Assembly (NCBI GenBank): GCA_023634235.1 | Contig: JAMKCF010000013.1 | Span: 10,470,296-10,534,295 of the forward strand | Source of the DNA: Pisaster brevispinus | Lineage: Eukaryota; Echinodermata; Asteroidea; Forcipulatida; Asteriidae | DNA length: 64,000 bases | Direction of reading: 5' to 3' | Shown: positions 55,023 through 64,000 of the stretch, in pieces | Layout of the letters: each line of letters begins with the position of its first letter | Position numbering within the stretch: the stretch's first letter is position 1 | Notes under the pieces: generated by a model | Databases searched by the model: none | The model's input: only the letters and a program-made list of their open reading frames with translations | Told to the model about the DNA's origin: nothing | Program-made: the position numbers and the translations under genes

Positions 55023-57169
55023 CTGCAGAACAAAACCAACAAAAGTAATTGAATTTGCAAGTCTACAAGTCAGTGACATAGCCAGAGAGGAGAAAGGGGT
55101 TGGATGGGCTTAGAACTTATTTCCCGGATAAGAAAAACGAAAAAAAATAAAAATAAATGCAACAAAAATAATAATAATAGTAACATACTTTGTAAAGGTT
55201 AGAAAAAATACAAAGATGTATTGGTGAAACACACGCAGCTTGATAACAAAGAAGAAAAAAAAAATCTAAACAAAAAAAACCTTTGAGGCCTCACATACTT
55301 CTATCACCTATCTTGACTTGACGATATTTAAAGGTACAAGAATCAGGGAAACCGGTACTCTTGACATAAAAGTATGTACCAAACCCAGTCAAACCTACAA
55401 ATACCTACATAATACATCATCACACTCCAACATGTATTCAAAGCGTTTATATATGGAGACACTCCGATATGCTCGAAACACAAACAACACAGATAATTGA
55501 TTGGTCAATGTCAATAACTTTTCAGAAAAAAAACAACCAGAGGTTATATTGCCTCGGAATTAGCCAAATTTGTTGAAAGAGTATCTCTCGGTCAAACATG
55601 ATTCACAAACAACCCCCAAAACCCAAAAGCAAAACCCAACATGTCTAAAATACGACACATAATCCGTACATTAACCATGGTTGACAAAAACAAAGCATTC
55701 TGGAATCACTGGTCTTAAATACAATGTACCAAAACCCTTTCTGGACTCTTCCAAGAACCCCCTTCTTTTAATACAGAAAACAAAATAAAAACACAAAAGA
55801 ACAAATTACCAGAGCCAAATTAAACCAGGGTCCAACCGACTCATTCTCCCAATAGCTTGATCATATTCCACACGACTCTGGATTTATTGATGATCCTGAT
55901 GAAACGCTTAACATCATATTTTCTTACTAGAAGAACAGTTCACCTTTGGTCAGGATTTCACGCTTACAAACTCATGACTCCACGGCAACAACCCAGAACT
56001 TGTTTTTCACGAGACTGGAGACTTATGGATTCTGAGTCACACACACCCGCAAATAAAGAGAAACGATAGAATGATAAAAAAAACTAGAGCTGAGTGTTCG
56101 TTTGCAAACGAAACACAGAGCTGTTCCACTTCTTCAAAAATGAAAACTTTAATCAAAACAATTTTGAATGTGATTTTTCGACTGACGAAAACATCCTCCT
56201 TGGAGTGTAAACATAATCGTTAGTTGTTGAAATGCAATGACGTCATGTTTCAGTTTTCGCTCTGAAAAAGTCAGTTATGAACCAAAACATCCCGGGACAA
56301 AATGTAGTTTCAGACACTTAACAAAAGTTTGATAAATTAAATTAAATTTTACGGGTTTCAATCTGTAGTTTTGTTTTGCAAATTCACAAAAAAAATACGC
56401 TCTTCAAAGTCTACAGGATTACATAATGTTTTGTGGCTTGTTTTAATATTATATTGTTCATGAAGTTTACAACGAAATATTGTTGCATTGCAGTATGACA
56501 GGACACTTAAAACAATATTTTTGTTTATGTGCAGTGTGACATTCCAATACAAAAACTATTTGTAGGCCCCTAAACTTTATCAAGAGCATAGTAAAATGTT
56601 TGACACACGTCAAGAGCATAGTAGAATGTTTGACACGCGTTCACAGTACACAGAAACGAACATTGTCTTGGTGGCACTAGTTTAGAACATTGTGAGAGCT
56701 GATCCGTTTATGTGGTTTCAGAGAACGAAGTAATTTTTACCTCAAAATGTTATGCCAAATAAAACACTAGTTGCAAGTAGTTCCCACAGATTTGCTATGG
56801 GGCGCTGTAACTCGAGCTTAGGTAAAAAACGGAGGTTATTCCACAAAAGGGCGCTATTTTAGGCAACACGTAGACTAAAAACCACTATAATAATACTATA
56901 CAATCCATGTACATGTTATCTATAACGACACGTAGTGGCTGTACAGGTCCACAGTATGAACGTGAAGGCCAAACTCTCGTGCACTGTCATACAGTGTGGG
57001 TCAACAGACACGTGCGCGTTGACGTCAGGTTTTGACCAGATGTGAATGTCAAAATGTTATTATTTCTGTGCAAAAGTTTGAGCAGGCTCAACATTTTACA
57101 GCATGGTACAAAAATAATGCTAAGATGACAAGCAGTGTTTGAGATACACATTTTTTTAATTGTCAACTT
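55023..57169 (-). other. Intron between Ig1 and Ig2, first part
   Basis: AT-rich; no coding exon found. A 33-bp unit (CAAGAGCATAGTA core) is duplicated at 56581-56640. Confidence 0.5.
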
Positions 57170-58040
57170 CCGGTTTGAACCGGAAGTCAAGGTCAAATGG
57201 GGTCAGATTGTGTGTAACATTTGTTGAACTTTTTACGACCTGCCCGATGATTTATAGATTGTAAAAATCCATTATGCGGTTCATTAGTTAAACTTTTTTG
57301 CAAATATTAAACTTTGATTTAGTATAATTTAATACCTGATGACGTCATCATGACATCATCAAGTCCGTGTCGTCTTGATACTTAGGTTCATTTGTCTGAC
57401 AAGTTTCAATGTTCAAATCAGTTTCAATCTTGAGTTATGCTGTATAAAAACAAAAACAATATTTTTTAAGGAAAAAAACCTAAGGCAAACTTTGACCTAG
57501 GGTAACGACCCCGAAGCAAAGGTCATACGATTTTTGCGTTAACTGTTTAAATGTTGCCCTTGTCTTGATCTATCAGATGTCCACCTATAAATATCATAAC
57601 TTTCAAAATCAATGAAATATAGAGAATACCAAAATGGTCCTTTTTCAAATTTAAAACCCTTGTAATTTGACACCTGATGTTGTCATCATGACATCATCAA
57701 GTTTGTGTCGTATTGATATTGAGTTTCAACTGTCTGATGTGTTTTAATGTTAAATTCAATTCCTTTCTTGAGATATACCCCGAAAAATGTGTAGGTTTTT
57801 TTTAACAAAATGTAAACTTTGAATTTCCGGTACGACCCGAGGTAAAGGCCGTACGATTTCAGCGTTAACTTTTCAAATGTTGCCCTTGTCTTGATCTATC
57901 AGATGCCTAATATTGAACAGCATAGCTAAAATGAAATACAGCAATAAGCAAATTTAACAATTTTTTACTTAAATGTCGTGTTATTTGATACCAGATGACG
58001 TCACGATGACGACATTTGTATATGCACTAGGTCTAATCAA
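57170..58040. repeat. Three degenerate copies of a repeat of about 325 bp with TGACGTCA-type palindromes
   Basis: Shared blocks: CCTGATGACGTCATCATGAC (57334), CCTGATGTTGTCATCATGAC (57673), CCAGATGACGTCACGATGAC (57992); also TGTTGCCCTTGTCTTGATCT at 57552 and 57878, and TTTGACC.AGG/GACCCGAGG. The left end has the palindrome TTCCGGTTTGAACCGGAA (57167-57184). Confidence 0.82.
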
Positions 58041-58149
58041 GGTCTTAATATGTTAAACATATGAAGTTTATGCAATGCAAGGAAGTTTGCATTTAGGCGT
58101 GAAGAAAAAATTGGCGAGAAGAAAAAAAATATATAATAAATACAAAAAC

Positions 58150-58410
58150 AACTTTAACGAAATTAATAGCTGTTCCAGCTAAGCTGCGTCAACTGGAACA
58201 GCTATTAATTTCGTTAAAAAAACAAAAGCTGTTCCAGCTAAGCTGTGCTTTAGCTGGAACAGCTTATAAATAAAAAATAAATAAATAAATACATTAACGA
58301 AAACAATAGCTGTTTCAGCTAAGCTGCGCTTGCTGGAACAGCTAAAAAAAACTTTTACGAAAACAATAGCTGTTCCAGCTAAGCTGCGCTTACTGGAACA
58401 GCTTATAATA
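58150..58410. repeat. Cluster of four hairpins sharing an AGCTGTTCCAGCTAAGC arm
   Basis: Hairpin 1 has perfect 24-bp arms (58153-58176 and 58195-58218). Hairpin 2 has 15-bp arms (58227-58241 and 58250-58264). Hairpins 3 and 4 at about 58307-58343 and 58366-58402 have 10-12 bp arms. Spacers are A-rich. Located 190 bp downstream of the Ig1 exon, within the intron. Confidence 0.9.
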
Positions 58411-58600
58411 AAAAATAATAATAACTATTTGCAGCAGAAAAGAAATACACTAAATAAATTGTGGATGAAACGCAACAACTGGAAAACAAAATGTCTACAT
58501 TTATTGGGCATTTTATGTTACAACATTCGATTCGTCATTTCATTTTAACTTCCACATCAATTGTTGAACAACTTACTTCAGCGCAGAGTTCACTACTTAC

Positions 58601-58924
58601 ATTCAGTGCTCATAATAACGGTACCAATGCTAGTAGTCGCCGCACCTCCAGTACTTGTTGCTTGACAAGCATATACACCAATCCGTGCGACCCCGTATGT
58701 TGATGACATCCGTAGAACAGACACAGTCACGTCACCGTCAACAGCCGCTGGTTCCAGAGTGCTTTTGACTGGTAGGGTTCGATCATTAGTTCCGGTTGTT
58801 TGAGTACGAGCAAAAGAGAGATGTCCGTCGAAGTTAACAAAGACTCCAGCTATGAACGTCTCCTCCGAAGAAAGTGGGACTCTTGGTTTAGTTACGCAAG
58901 TGAAATCTTCTACGGCAAACACAC
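58601..58924 (-). CDS. Tie1/2: Ig-like domain 1
   Basis: 324 nt, phase 1 to 1. VEDFTCVTKPRVPLSSEETF, GHLSFARTQTTGTNDRTLP, VTVSVLRMSSTYGVARIG and VYACQATSTGG. It has an Ig or Tie2-N-terminal-type fold with one Cys pair and the YACQA motif. The acceptor is AATTGTAG and the donor is GTAAGT. It is the most 5' exon I can place; the signal peptide must lie beyond 58924. Confidence 0.85.
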
Positions 58925-59150
58925 CTACAATTCAAGCAGAATATTTTTGTTCACTCTCTTCCGTCCAATGTCTTTAAATTTAAGTTGATCCATGTTATAA
59001 ATTTGTATAGCTATGGACCTTAATTGAAATGTAATTTTTACTAAAAGGATTGTTAATTATTACATTTTTCTTTTTAATGATTTGTTATGCCTCAGCTAAT
59101 TATTACTGTCATCTTTCTTCAGTATGGAGTGGGTGACTTCCCGGAAACAG
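58925..59150 (-). other. Sequence 5' of Ig1 exon
   Basis: Nothing recognised; presumably intron, since no signal-peptide exon is seen. Confidence 0.35.
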
Positions 59151-59640
59151 TTTTTAAATCAATTAATAAACCTAAGTATCTTTATGGTTCTGGGGTGCTA
59201 AATAAAGCCATACAACCGTTTACTGCTGCGGGGCCAGGGATCGAATCCAAGTTTACGATACAGCCTGGGAAGCGGAAGCCAATGAAACAACTTTAGGGGA
59301 TGCAAATTGTTATTTCATTAATATTAATAATATTAAACCACCAGGAAAACCGACTGGGTAACTTTTAAATGATTTGTCGTTGAACAACAACAAATTGACT
59401 AGAGCAAGATTTACCTTCAACCTCCGGGTTAACGTAATATATTTGCGCTCTATCAACTGAGCCGTCTAGTTATATTGGCGTTCTTCCTATTGTGTCAATA
59501 TCTAGATTCGGGGGTGCAAGTCAGACGCCGTACTAGTGGTTTACTATTTGACATCTGAAATAAAAAGTCGCATCCCCTTACAGTCGCATCCCCCGGCTGC
59601 CCGCGCTATTTAAGATTGTATCGTAAACTTGAGTGTTAAA
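59150..59640. mobile_element. SINE cluster, same family as 29 kb
   Basis: Contains TTTACGATACAGCCTGGGAA and GCGGAAGCC; the degenerate tRNA-like head TTACCTTCAACCTCCGGGTT and GCGCTCTATCAACTGAGCC (reverse strand); and an inverted body end GGCTGCCCGCGC, GATTGTATCGTAAACTTGAG. More diverged than the 29-kb copies. Confidence 0.7.
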
Positions 59641-59874
59641 GCAATTCAATAAGTTTAGCAAAACTACTGAACCATCCTTTTTATCAATTCAAAACACAGC
59701 AATTACATCCAGGACCAGTCAAAATGTATTATTTTTCTAAACCTGATCAATTAAATTAAGGCAGGATCAAAATATTGCATTGACTATTAAAATATTACGG
59801 TATAATTAAAGCTAAACATTAAACTTAAGATTATAAACTAAAACGTTTATTTATTCCAAATATTTATGCGTGGC

Positions 59875-60400
59875 CTAAAGTATGTGGGAGAGACTAAGAC
59901 CAAACTCAGTCTTCGCTTTGCGAACCATTTCTCTTCCATAACGACCAATAAACTGTACCCCGTCTCCATCCACTTCAACAGCCTTAATCATATATGTTTC
60001 ATCACTGTACACTAACATACCCCATAGTGAAGGCATGAATGCATGTATCTCTGCTCTCAGGGGTAATAAACAATCCCGCCCTTCAGTGATACATATTAAG
60101 AAACTCATCAGCCACATTCTCACTAAGAACAACTTTTTATTTACTGACAGGCATGTTCTGCAGATACAAGGTACCGCCATGGGTACAAAAATGGCGCCTT
60201 CATAAGCCAAAATGTTCACGATTTACTTAGAGGGAAAAAAACTTCTGTCCTCTGCCCCAGCCGCCCAGTAGTTTAGTGGAGATTTAATGATGATATTTTC
60301 TCTATATGGTGTTGTAGTCAAGACAGCTTGGATGAGTTTATCGACCATATAAACTTATTCCACCCAACCATAAAGTTACCTACTGAATACTCTGAAAATT
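59875..60400 (+). mobile_element. Chimeric fragment of PLE family 1: GIY-YIG joined to mid-RT
   Basis: Reads YVGETKTKLSLRFANH and SIHFNSLNH, part of the GIY-YIG domain, then at about 59993 switches directly to VSSLYTNIPHSEGMNA, SVIHIKKLISHILTKNN and IQGTAMGTKMAPS, the RT core. The nuclease should follow the RT, so this is a junction of two truncated copies. The segment 60320-60400 is the uninterrupted form of the site hit by the LTR element. Confidence 0.8.
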
Positions 60401-60467
60401 AGAATTAACTGTTGCAAACTGCTTACCAACCAAAAGGACCTATGGTATGGATGCAGAGAAATAGTTA

Positions 60468-61181
60468 GTGGCCTGCTGTTTCGACCCTAGCAGAGTCTTT
60501 CCCTACCAGTCGATTGTAGAACAGCTAGAGTTTACCTTCTTCCCAAGGTACATAAACCAGATAACCCAGGGAGACCCATCATATCTGGCAGTGGATCCCA
60601 CTGAGAATGTATCTCTTTTTGTTGAAAGTTTTCTCAAGCCTCTAGTGCCACAGATTCCATCATATTCATGACAATTATGATTTCCTCCGTAATATCTCAG
60701 GTAATCAGAACCAGGTCCCCAGCACAGCTATTATCGGTACTTTTGATGTGTCCTCTTTGTACACCAACATTCCCCAAGATGAAGGGATTGCTGCCTGCTA
60801 TTCAGCTTTGGCTAAGAGCGGTCACACCTCACCGCCCATTTCTGATATAGTATCCCTCATGAACCATGTTCTAACTAAAAACAATTTTTCGGTAAGAATG
60901 TTCTACAGGTACATGACACTGCAATGGGTACACGGATGGCACCATCAATGGCCTGCCTATTCATGAGCCAACTTGACCAGCGCATGTTGGCGTCAGCCCC
61001 GTGCCGTCCCTGGATCTGGTGGCGCTATATTGATGACATCCTTTTCATCCGGACCAGTGATGAATCAAGGTTCTATAAGACGTATAATGGGTTGACTACA
61101 GATCTCTTTTCTAAACCCACAGACAAACACCAAGATCTCCACTCAACCAGCTGTCATTCCGACACTGCAAAACCAGCATAG
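60468..61181 (+). pseudogene. PLE family 2 reverse transcriptase
   Basis: Three frames: 60468-60671 (N-terminal, VESFLKPLVPQIPS), 60748-60966 (YTNIPQDEGI, SLMNHVLTKNNFS) and 60924-61181 (MAPSMACLFM, RYIDDILFIRTSD, LFSKPTDKHQ). Shifts are near 60670, 60910 and 61085. The YIDD box is intact. Confidence 0.83.
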
Positions 61182-61439
61182 CCTACAGTCAGGCCCTCAG
61201 ACTCCATCGTATCTGTTCTAATGATTCCGATTGTATCCACCACTCAAAGGAACTTGAGAAACACCTCGTCTCCCGGGGTCATTGCTCCCTGGCAGTCCAT
61301 CGAACAATCCAAAGAGTCAAGGCTCGCTCCAGGGAGTCAGTACTCTCAAAAAGACCCGTGCAACAACAACGTTCCAAGGAGAAAGTTCCCTTTGTTGTCA
61401 CTTTCGACCCCTCACTCCCCCCCCCCCATTCGTACAATA

Positions 61440-61870
61440 ACCAGTTCTAACCATCATATACTTCACACATCAGATCGACTTCAACGTGCTGTACAAGAAG
61501 AACCCATTGTTGCCTACAGACGGCAACCCAGTCTCAGGGATCTCATTGTCCGGGCAGAAGTCCCCCGCCCCTTTTAATGATAATGTTAACCCCCTTTGCC
61601 ACAGGGAACTTTCAGGTGTTCCAACACCTCCAGATGCATCGTCTGTAGACAACACATCAAATAATTGGACTCCTTCACCAGCCATACCAGTGATACCACC
61701 CTTAGGACAAGGGGTCATGTCACCTGCACCACCACTAATCTAATCTATTTAATATCTTGTAAAGTTTGTGGTGATCAGTATATAGGTGAAACGATAACTA
61801 CACTCAAGAGACATTTCTACGGTCACAGGTCCACAGTCAACACCCATTAGCTGGATACACCCGTAGGACA
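61440..61870 (+). pseudogene. PLE family 2 linker and GIY-YIG nuclease
   Basis: PIVAYRRQPSLRDLIVRAEV, then in another frame GHVTCTTTNLIYLISCKVCG and DQYIGETITTLKRHFYGHRS. The GIY-YIG core (LIYLI..QYIGET) is preserved, and the Arg/His region is partly preserved (H for R after KR). Confidence 0.8.
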
Positions 61871-61929
61871 TTATTTCAATCTTCCTTATCACTCAATTTC
61901 TGATATGATTTTACTGGGCATTGATGCAC

Positions 61930-63060
61930 TAGGAAACAATAGAGAGATTGTTTGTCTGAGAGATTGTTCGTCAGAGGCATAAACAAGAACAAACATAAAC
62001 ATATCCATTTATAGCAAATAGAGGAGCAAAGGATTAAGGGAGAGTATCCAGAAAGAAGTGGGAAAATGTAGCCAATCAGAGTTGTAAATTTACAAACAAT
62101 TGGGTGGCTAAGAACCAATCAGAGTAAAGAAGTGAGGACAAAGGATGGTCAGCGTAAAAGGCTGGTTCACTGGACCATAAAGGTGGTACCGCATTGTAGG
62201 CAATACAAGCATTAAAGGGTGGGATTAGAGGGCAAGCTGCACAACATAATGCAACTAACAGTAGGAGGCAATTTAAAAGTAATTATAATATAAAACAATC
62301 AGTGTAAGAAGTTAAAACTAGGCAAGAGGAACCTGCAGAGAGAGCAGTTTATTAAATCCTATGCAAAGGGAATAGATGATTGACGGGTTGATTTGTAAAA
62401 CTTCTTGAGAGGAAGAAGCGTAGAAATGGACCTTAGTTGAGAGAACATGTAAATGACAATAACTGTATTCATTTCACATCAAAGAATTAAGCAAGAGAAA
62501 GAAGCGTAGATCAGTTGGGAGAACAAGTTATTTATTTGTATTGTATTTATTTTATATCAAAGAAAAGAAAAACAAATCAAAACTGCAAAGAGATGATGAT
62601 ATTTTATATAACACCAGTGTTTACGTTGAGTCCAAAGGGTTGGACTGTCTTAAGTTGGTGAATCCAGTGGATTCTCTGAGTTTGCGTTGTGTGTCGTCAC
62701 CATTGCAAGCCTCAATAACAATGAGTTCAACATCTTTGACGCTGTGAATATGGCTGTTGAAGTGGATGAAGAAGGGGTATATTTTCGTACATATTAGACA
62801 TGGTTCGCAAAACGAAGACTGAGTTTTGTCTTAGTCTCTCCCACATACTGTAGTACACATCTTTTACAAGATATAACATAGACCACATTGGGTTTGCTAC
62901 ATTGGGAGTCGGTTTTGATATTGTAAGAAGAGCCAGTGCTGTGACTCTTAACTTTGAGTGCAGGTTTGATGTAGAGACAAGTTCTACATTTAGAGCAGGT
63001 ACACTTGTGACAACCCTGTATCTCTGTTATGGGTGGTTTGAAGCAAATTCTACCACTTGC
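61930..63060 (-). mobile_element. Penelope-like element family 1, 3' part, minus strand
   Basis: Reverse complement of 18900-20110 type sequence. It contains KPPITEIQGCHKC, CSKCRTCLYIKPAL, NVVYVISCKRC and LQYVGETKTKLSLRFANH, so the GIY-YIG core is better preserved than in the 19.2-kb copy. The 3' tail is rich in CCAATCAGAG and GGTGGTACCGCATTGTAG. It meets PLE family 2 tail to tail near 61900. Confidence 0.85.
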
Positions 63061-63760
63061 ACCAATGACGCCGTTAGAGAAGGACGCTCCCTATAGTGCT
63101 CCCAGGCTATTCAAAATCACCCAAGCAAGGACGTGCACCACCCAACACGACACACTCGACCATGCCACCCAAACACCGAGGGGAAAAAAGAAGGGGACCA
63201 ACGCCAGCCCATGCGAGCGTGAATCCCATCGAGTTCGGGGCATACTACCCGAGCTCGAAAAATCACTTAACATTGTGACTTCGGAGGTTTCGACTATAAA
63301 GAGTCAACTTGCCAGGTTAAACCACGATATAAACAATCAGGAGTGCTTCAGCCGTCGAAATAACTTTGGACTTGTTGGTGTTCAAAGGTCAGAAAATGAA
63401 AGCTGCGTCGACAAATCAGATGACATCCTGCGTACCCATTTTGACTGGGAAACCTCTCCGCACATCGAACGGGCTCTCCGGGATGGTAAGGACATCGACG
63501 GCAGACCTTCCCACATCCTCGTAAAGCTCCTGTCGTACCTAGACAAAATCAAGGTCAGAATATATGCAGGCAAGCTCTCACAGGTCTTCATATATTCATA
63601 GTAGATTATCTTACTACACAAGATTGAATAAAGAAAAAGACCTGGAAACATCAAGTAAAGACCCTGTATGAAAATGGCACCAAGCTCCGTTTCTTCGCGG
63701 GCCGCTGGAGGCACGGCACTGGTGACGTCTTCCAATTTGATAAAGACTGCTAAAGACCCT
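63061..63760 (+). mobile_element. L1-like retrotransposon ORF1 fragment
   Basis: Encodes MPPKHRGEKRRGPTPA and, in another frame, LEKSLNIVTSEVSTIKSQLA (coiled coil), CFSRRNNFGLVGV, HIERALRDGKDIDGRPSHIL and VKLLSYLDK, the RRM-like and C-terminal parts of L1-type ORF1 protein. After a break near 63600, VKTLYENGTKLRFFAGRWR continues it. ORF1 proteins bind RNA and act as chaperones. Truncated, no ORF2 seen before 64000. Confidence 0.75.
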
Positions 63761-64000
63761 TGGTTATAACGAACTTTATTTACCTTGTTTCCGAAAGTTT
63801 TGGGTGTTTGCCTATATTGTATACTTTGTATACCAAGATGTATGTAAGAGTTTGTTGTTTTCCATCCACAAATGGTTGGGCTTGGGTGAATTTTCACTTT
63901 CCCTATTGTTATTGTTTTCCCCAGGAATCACGATGAGCGTTACTTGCGCCTTTCTCCTGTTCCTCGTCCGATTTCACAGGAGGCGGTTTTTTGTTGATTT

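Larger units (their letters stand above)
1..58924 (-). other. Tie1/2: Host gene: Tie-family receptor tyrosine kinase, 27 exons, both ends outside the window
   Basis: Single-pass receptor tyrosine kinase of the Tie (angiopoietin receptor) family. Order from the N-terminal side: Ig, Ig, EGF1-4, short Cys exon, eleven FN3 domains, transmembrane helix, kinase. Identification rests on the EGF block. EGF1 has WGKPDC and ICPPGF, and EGF2 has FCLPDPYGCSCATG, both very close to vertebrate Tie2. The kinase has HRDLAARN and DFGLSRG. All 27 exons have GT/AG or GC/AG borders and compatible phases, mostly phase 1. Summed coding length is about 5,350 nt. Vertebrate Tie has three FN3 domains, so this stalk is enlarged. 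I see no signal-peptide exon, promoter, kinase C-lobe or polyA site; they lie beyond the window or were not recognised. By family knowledge the protein sits in the plasma membrane and signals by tyrosine phosphorylation; ligand and tissue are unknown here. Confidence 0.9.
60440..61870 (+). mobile_element. Penelope-like element of a second family
   Basis: [59 protein letters not shown] and WWRYIDDILFIRTSDE (catalytic YIDD). Linker: HTSDRLQRAVQEEPIVAYRR and LRDLIVRAEVPRP. GIY-YIG: NLIYLISCKVCGDQYIGETI, TLKRHFYGHRST. Frames shift several times and a stop follows NTH. It differs clearly from the family-1 PLE sequences. Confidence 0.87.

Noticed and set aside
59875..60219. 114-residue minus-strand frame
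   Set aside because: Antisense of the plus-strand PLE fragment, which explains the conservation.

Overview
This is a 64 kb piece of an animal nuclear genome: AT-rich, intron-rich and full of transposable elements. It contains most of one host gene on the minus strand, running through the whole window from about 58.9 kb (5' side) to position 75 (3' side). Both ends of the gene lie outside the window. I reconstruct 27 exons, about 5.35 kb of coding sequence. Splice sites and reading phases fit from exon to exon with no stop at any junction; the only break is a 2-bp shift inside one exon. The product is a Tie-family (angiopoietin receptor-like) receptor tyrosine kinase: two Ig-like domains, three EGF repeats matching the Tie EGF block, a fourth EGF, a short cysteine-bearing exon, eleven fibronectin type III (FN3) domains, one transmembrane helix and the kinase domain as far as DFG. 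Vertebrate Tie receptors have three FN3 domains, so the stalk is greatly enlarged. A single Tie-type gene, together with Penelope-like, Ngaro and Tx1/L1-like elements, suggests an invertebrate deuterostome such as an echinoderm. That placement is inference.

Region by region, left to right. 0-4.3 kb: kinase, transmembrane and last FN3 exons. 4.3-21.1 kb: two introns that split off FN3 exons and are loaded with a minus-strand Penelope-like element (PLE), a minisatellite, and a plus-strand PLE cut in two by a 9.2-kb Ty3/gypsy LTR retrotransposon (9317-18549, TATC target duplication). A 14-unit minisatellite abuts an FN3 splice donor. 21.1-28.8 kb: compact FN3 exons and a 1.2-kb TTAA-type DNA transposon. 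28.8-31 kb: tRNA-derived SINEs in inverted orientation, then the fourth and third EGF exons. 31-38 kb: three degraded copies of one non-LTR (L1/Tx1-like) retrotransposon, a 580-bp (AAAT)n tract and a tRNA-Leu-type SINE. 38-46.7 kb: EGF2 and EGF1 exons among several tandem-repeat fields. 46.7-54.1 kb: a structurally complete Ngaro-type tyrosine-recombinase retrotransposon with A1...B1-A2-B2 split direct repeats, inserted into a tandem repeat. 54.7-58.9 kb: the two Ig exons, separated by repeats with TGACGTCA-type palindromes and a cluster of hairpins. 59-64 kb: SINE fragments, two PLE families and an L1-like ORF1 fragment, with no recognisable host exon.

The mobile-element genes carry frameshifts or stops, so none looks autonomous as assembled. 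The host gene appears intact except for the frameshift in its first FN3 exon. Splice boundaries were read by eye from consensus sites, phase and homology; no search or transcript data were available.
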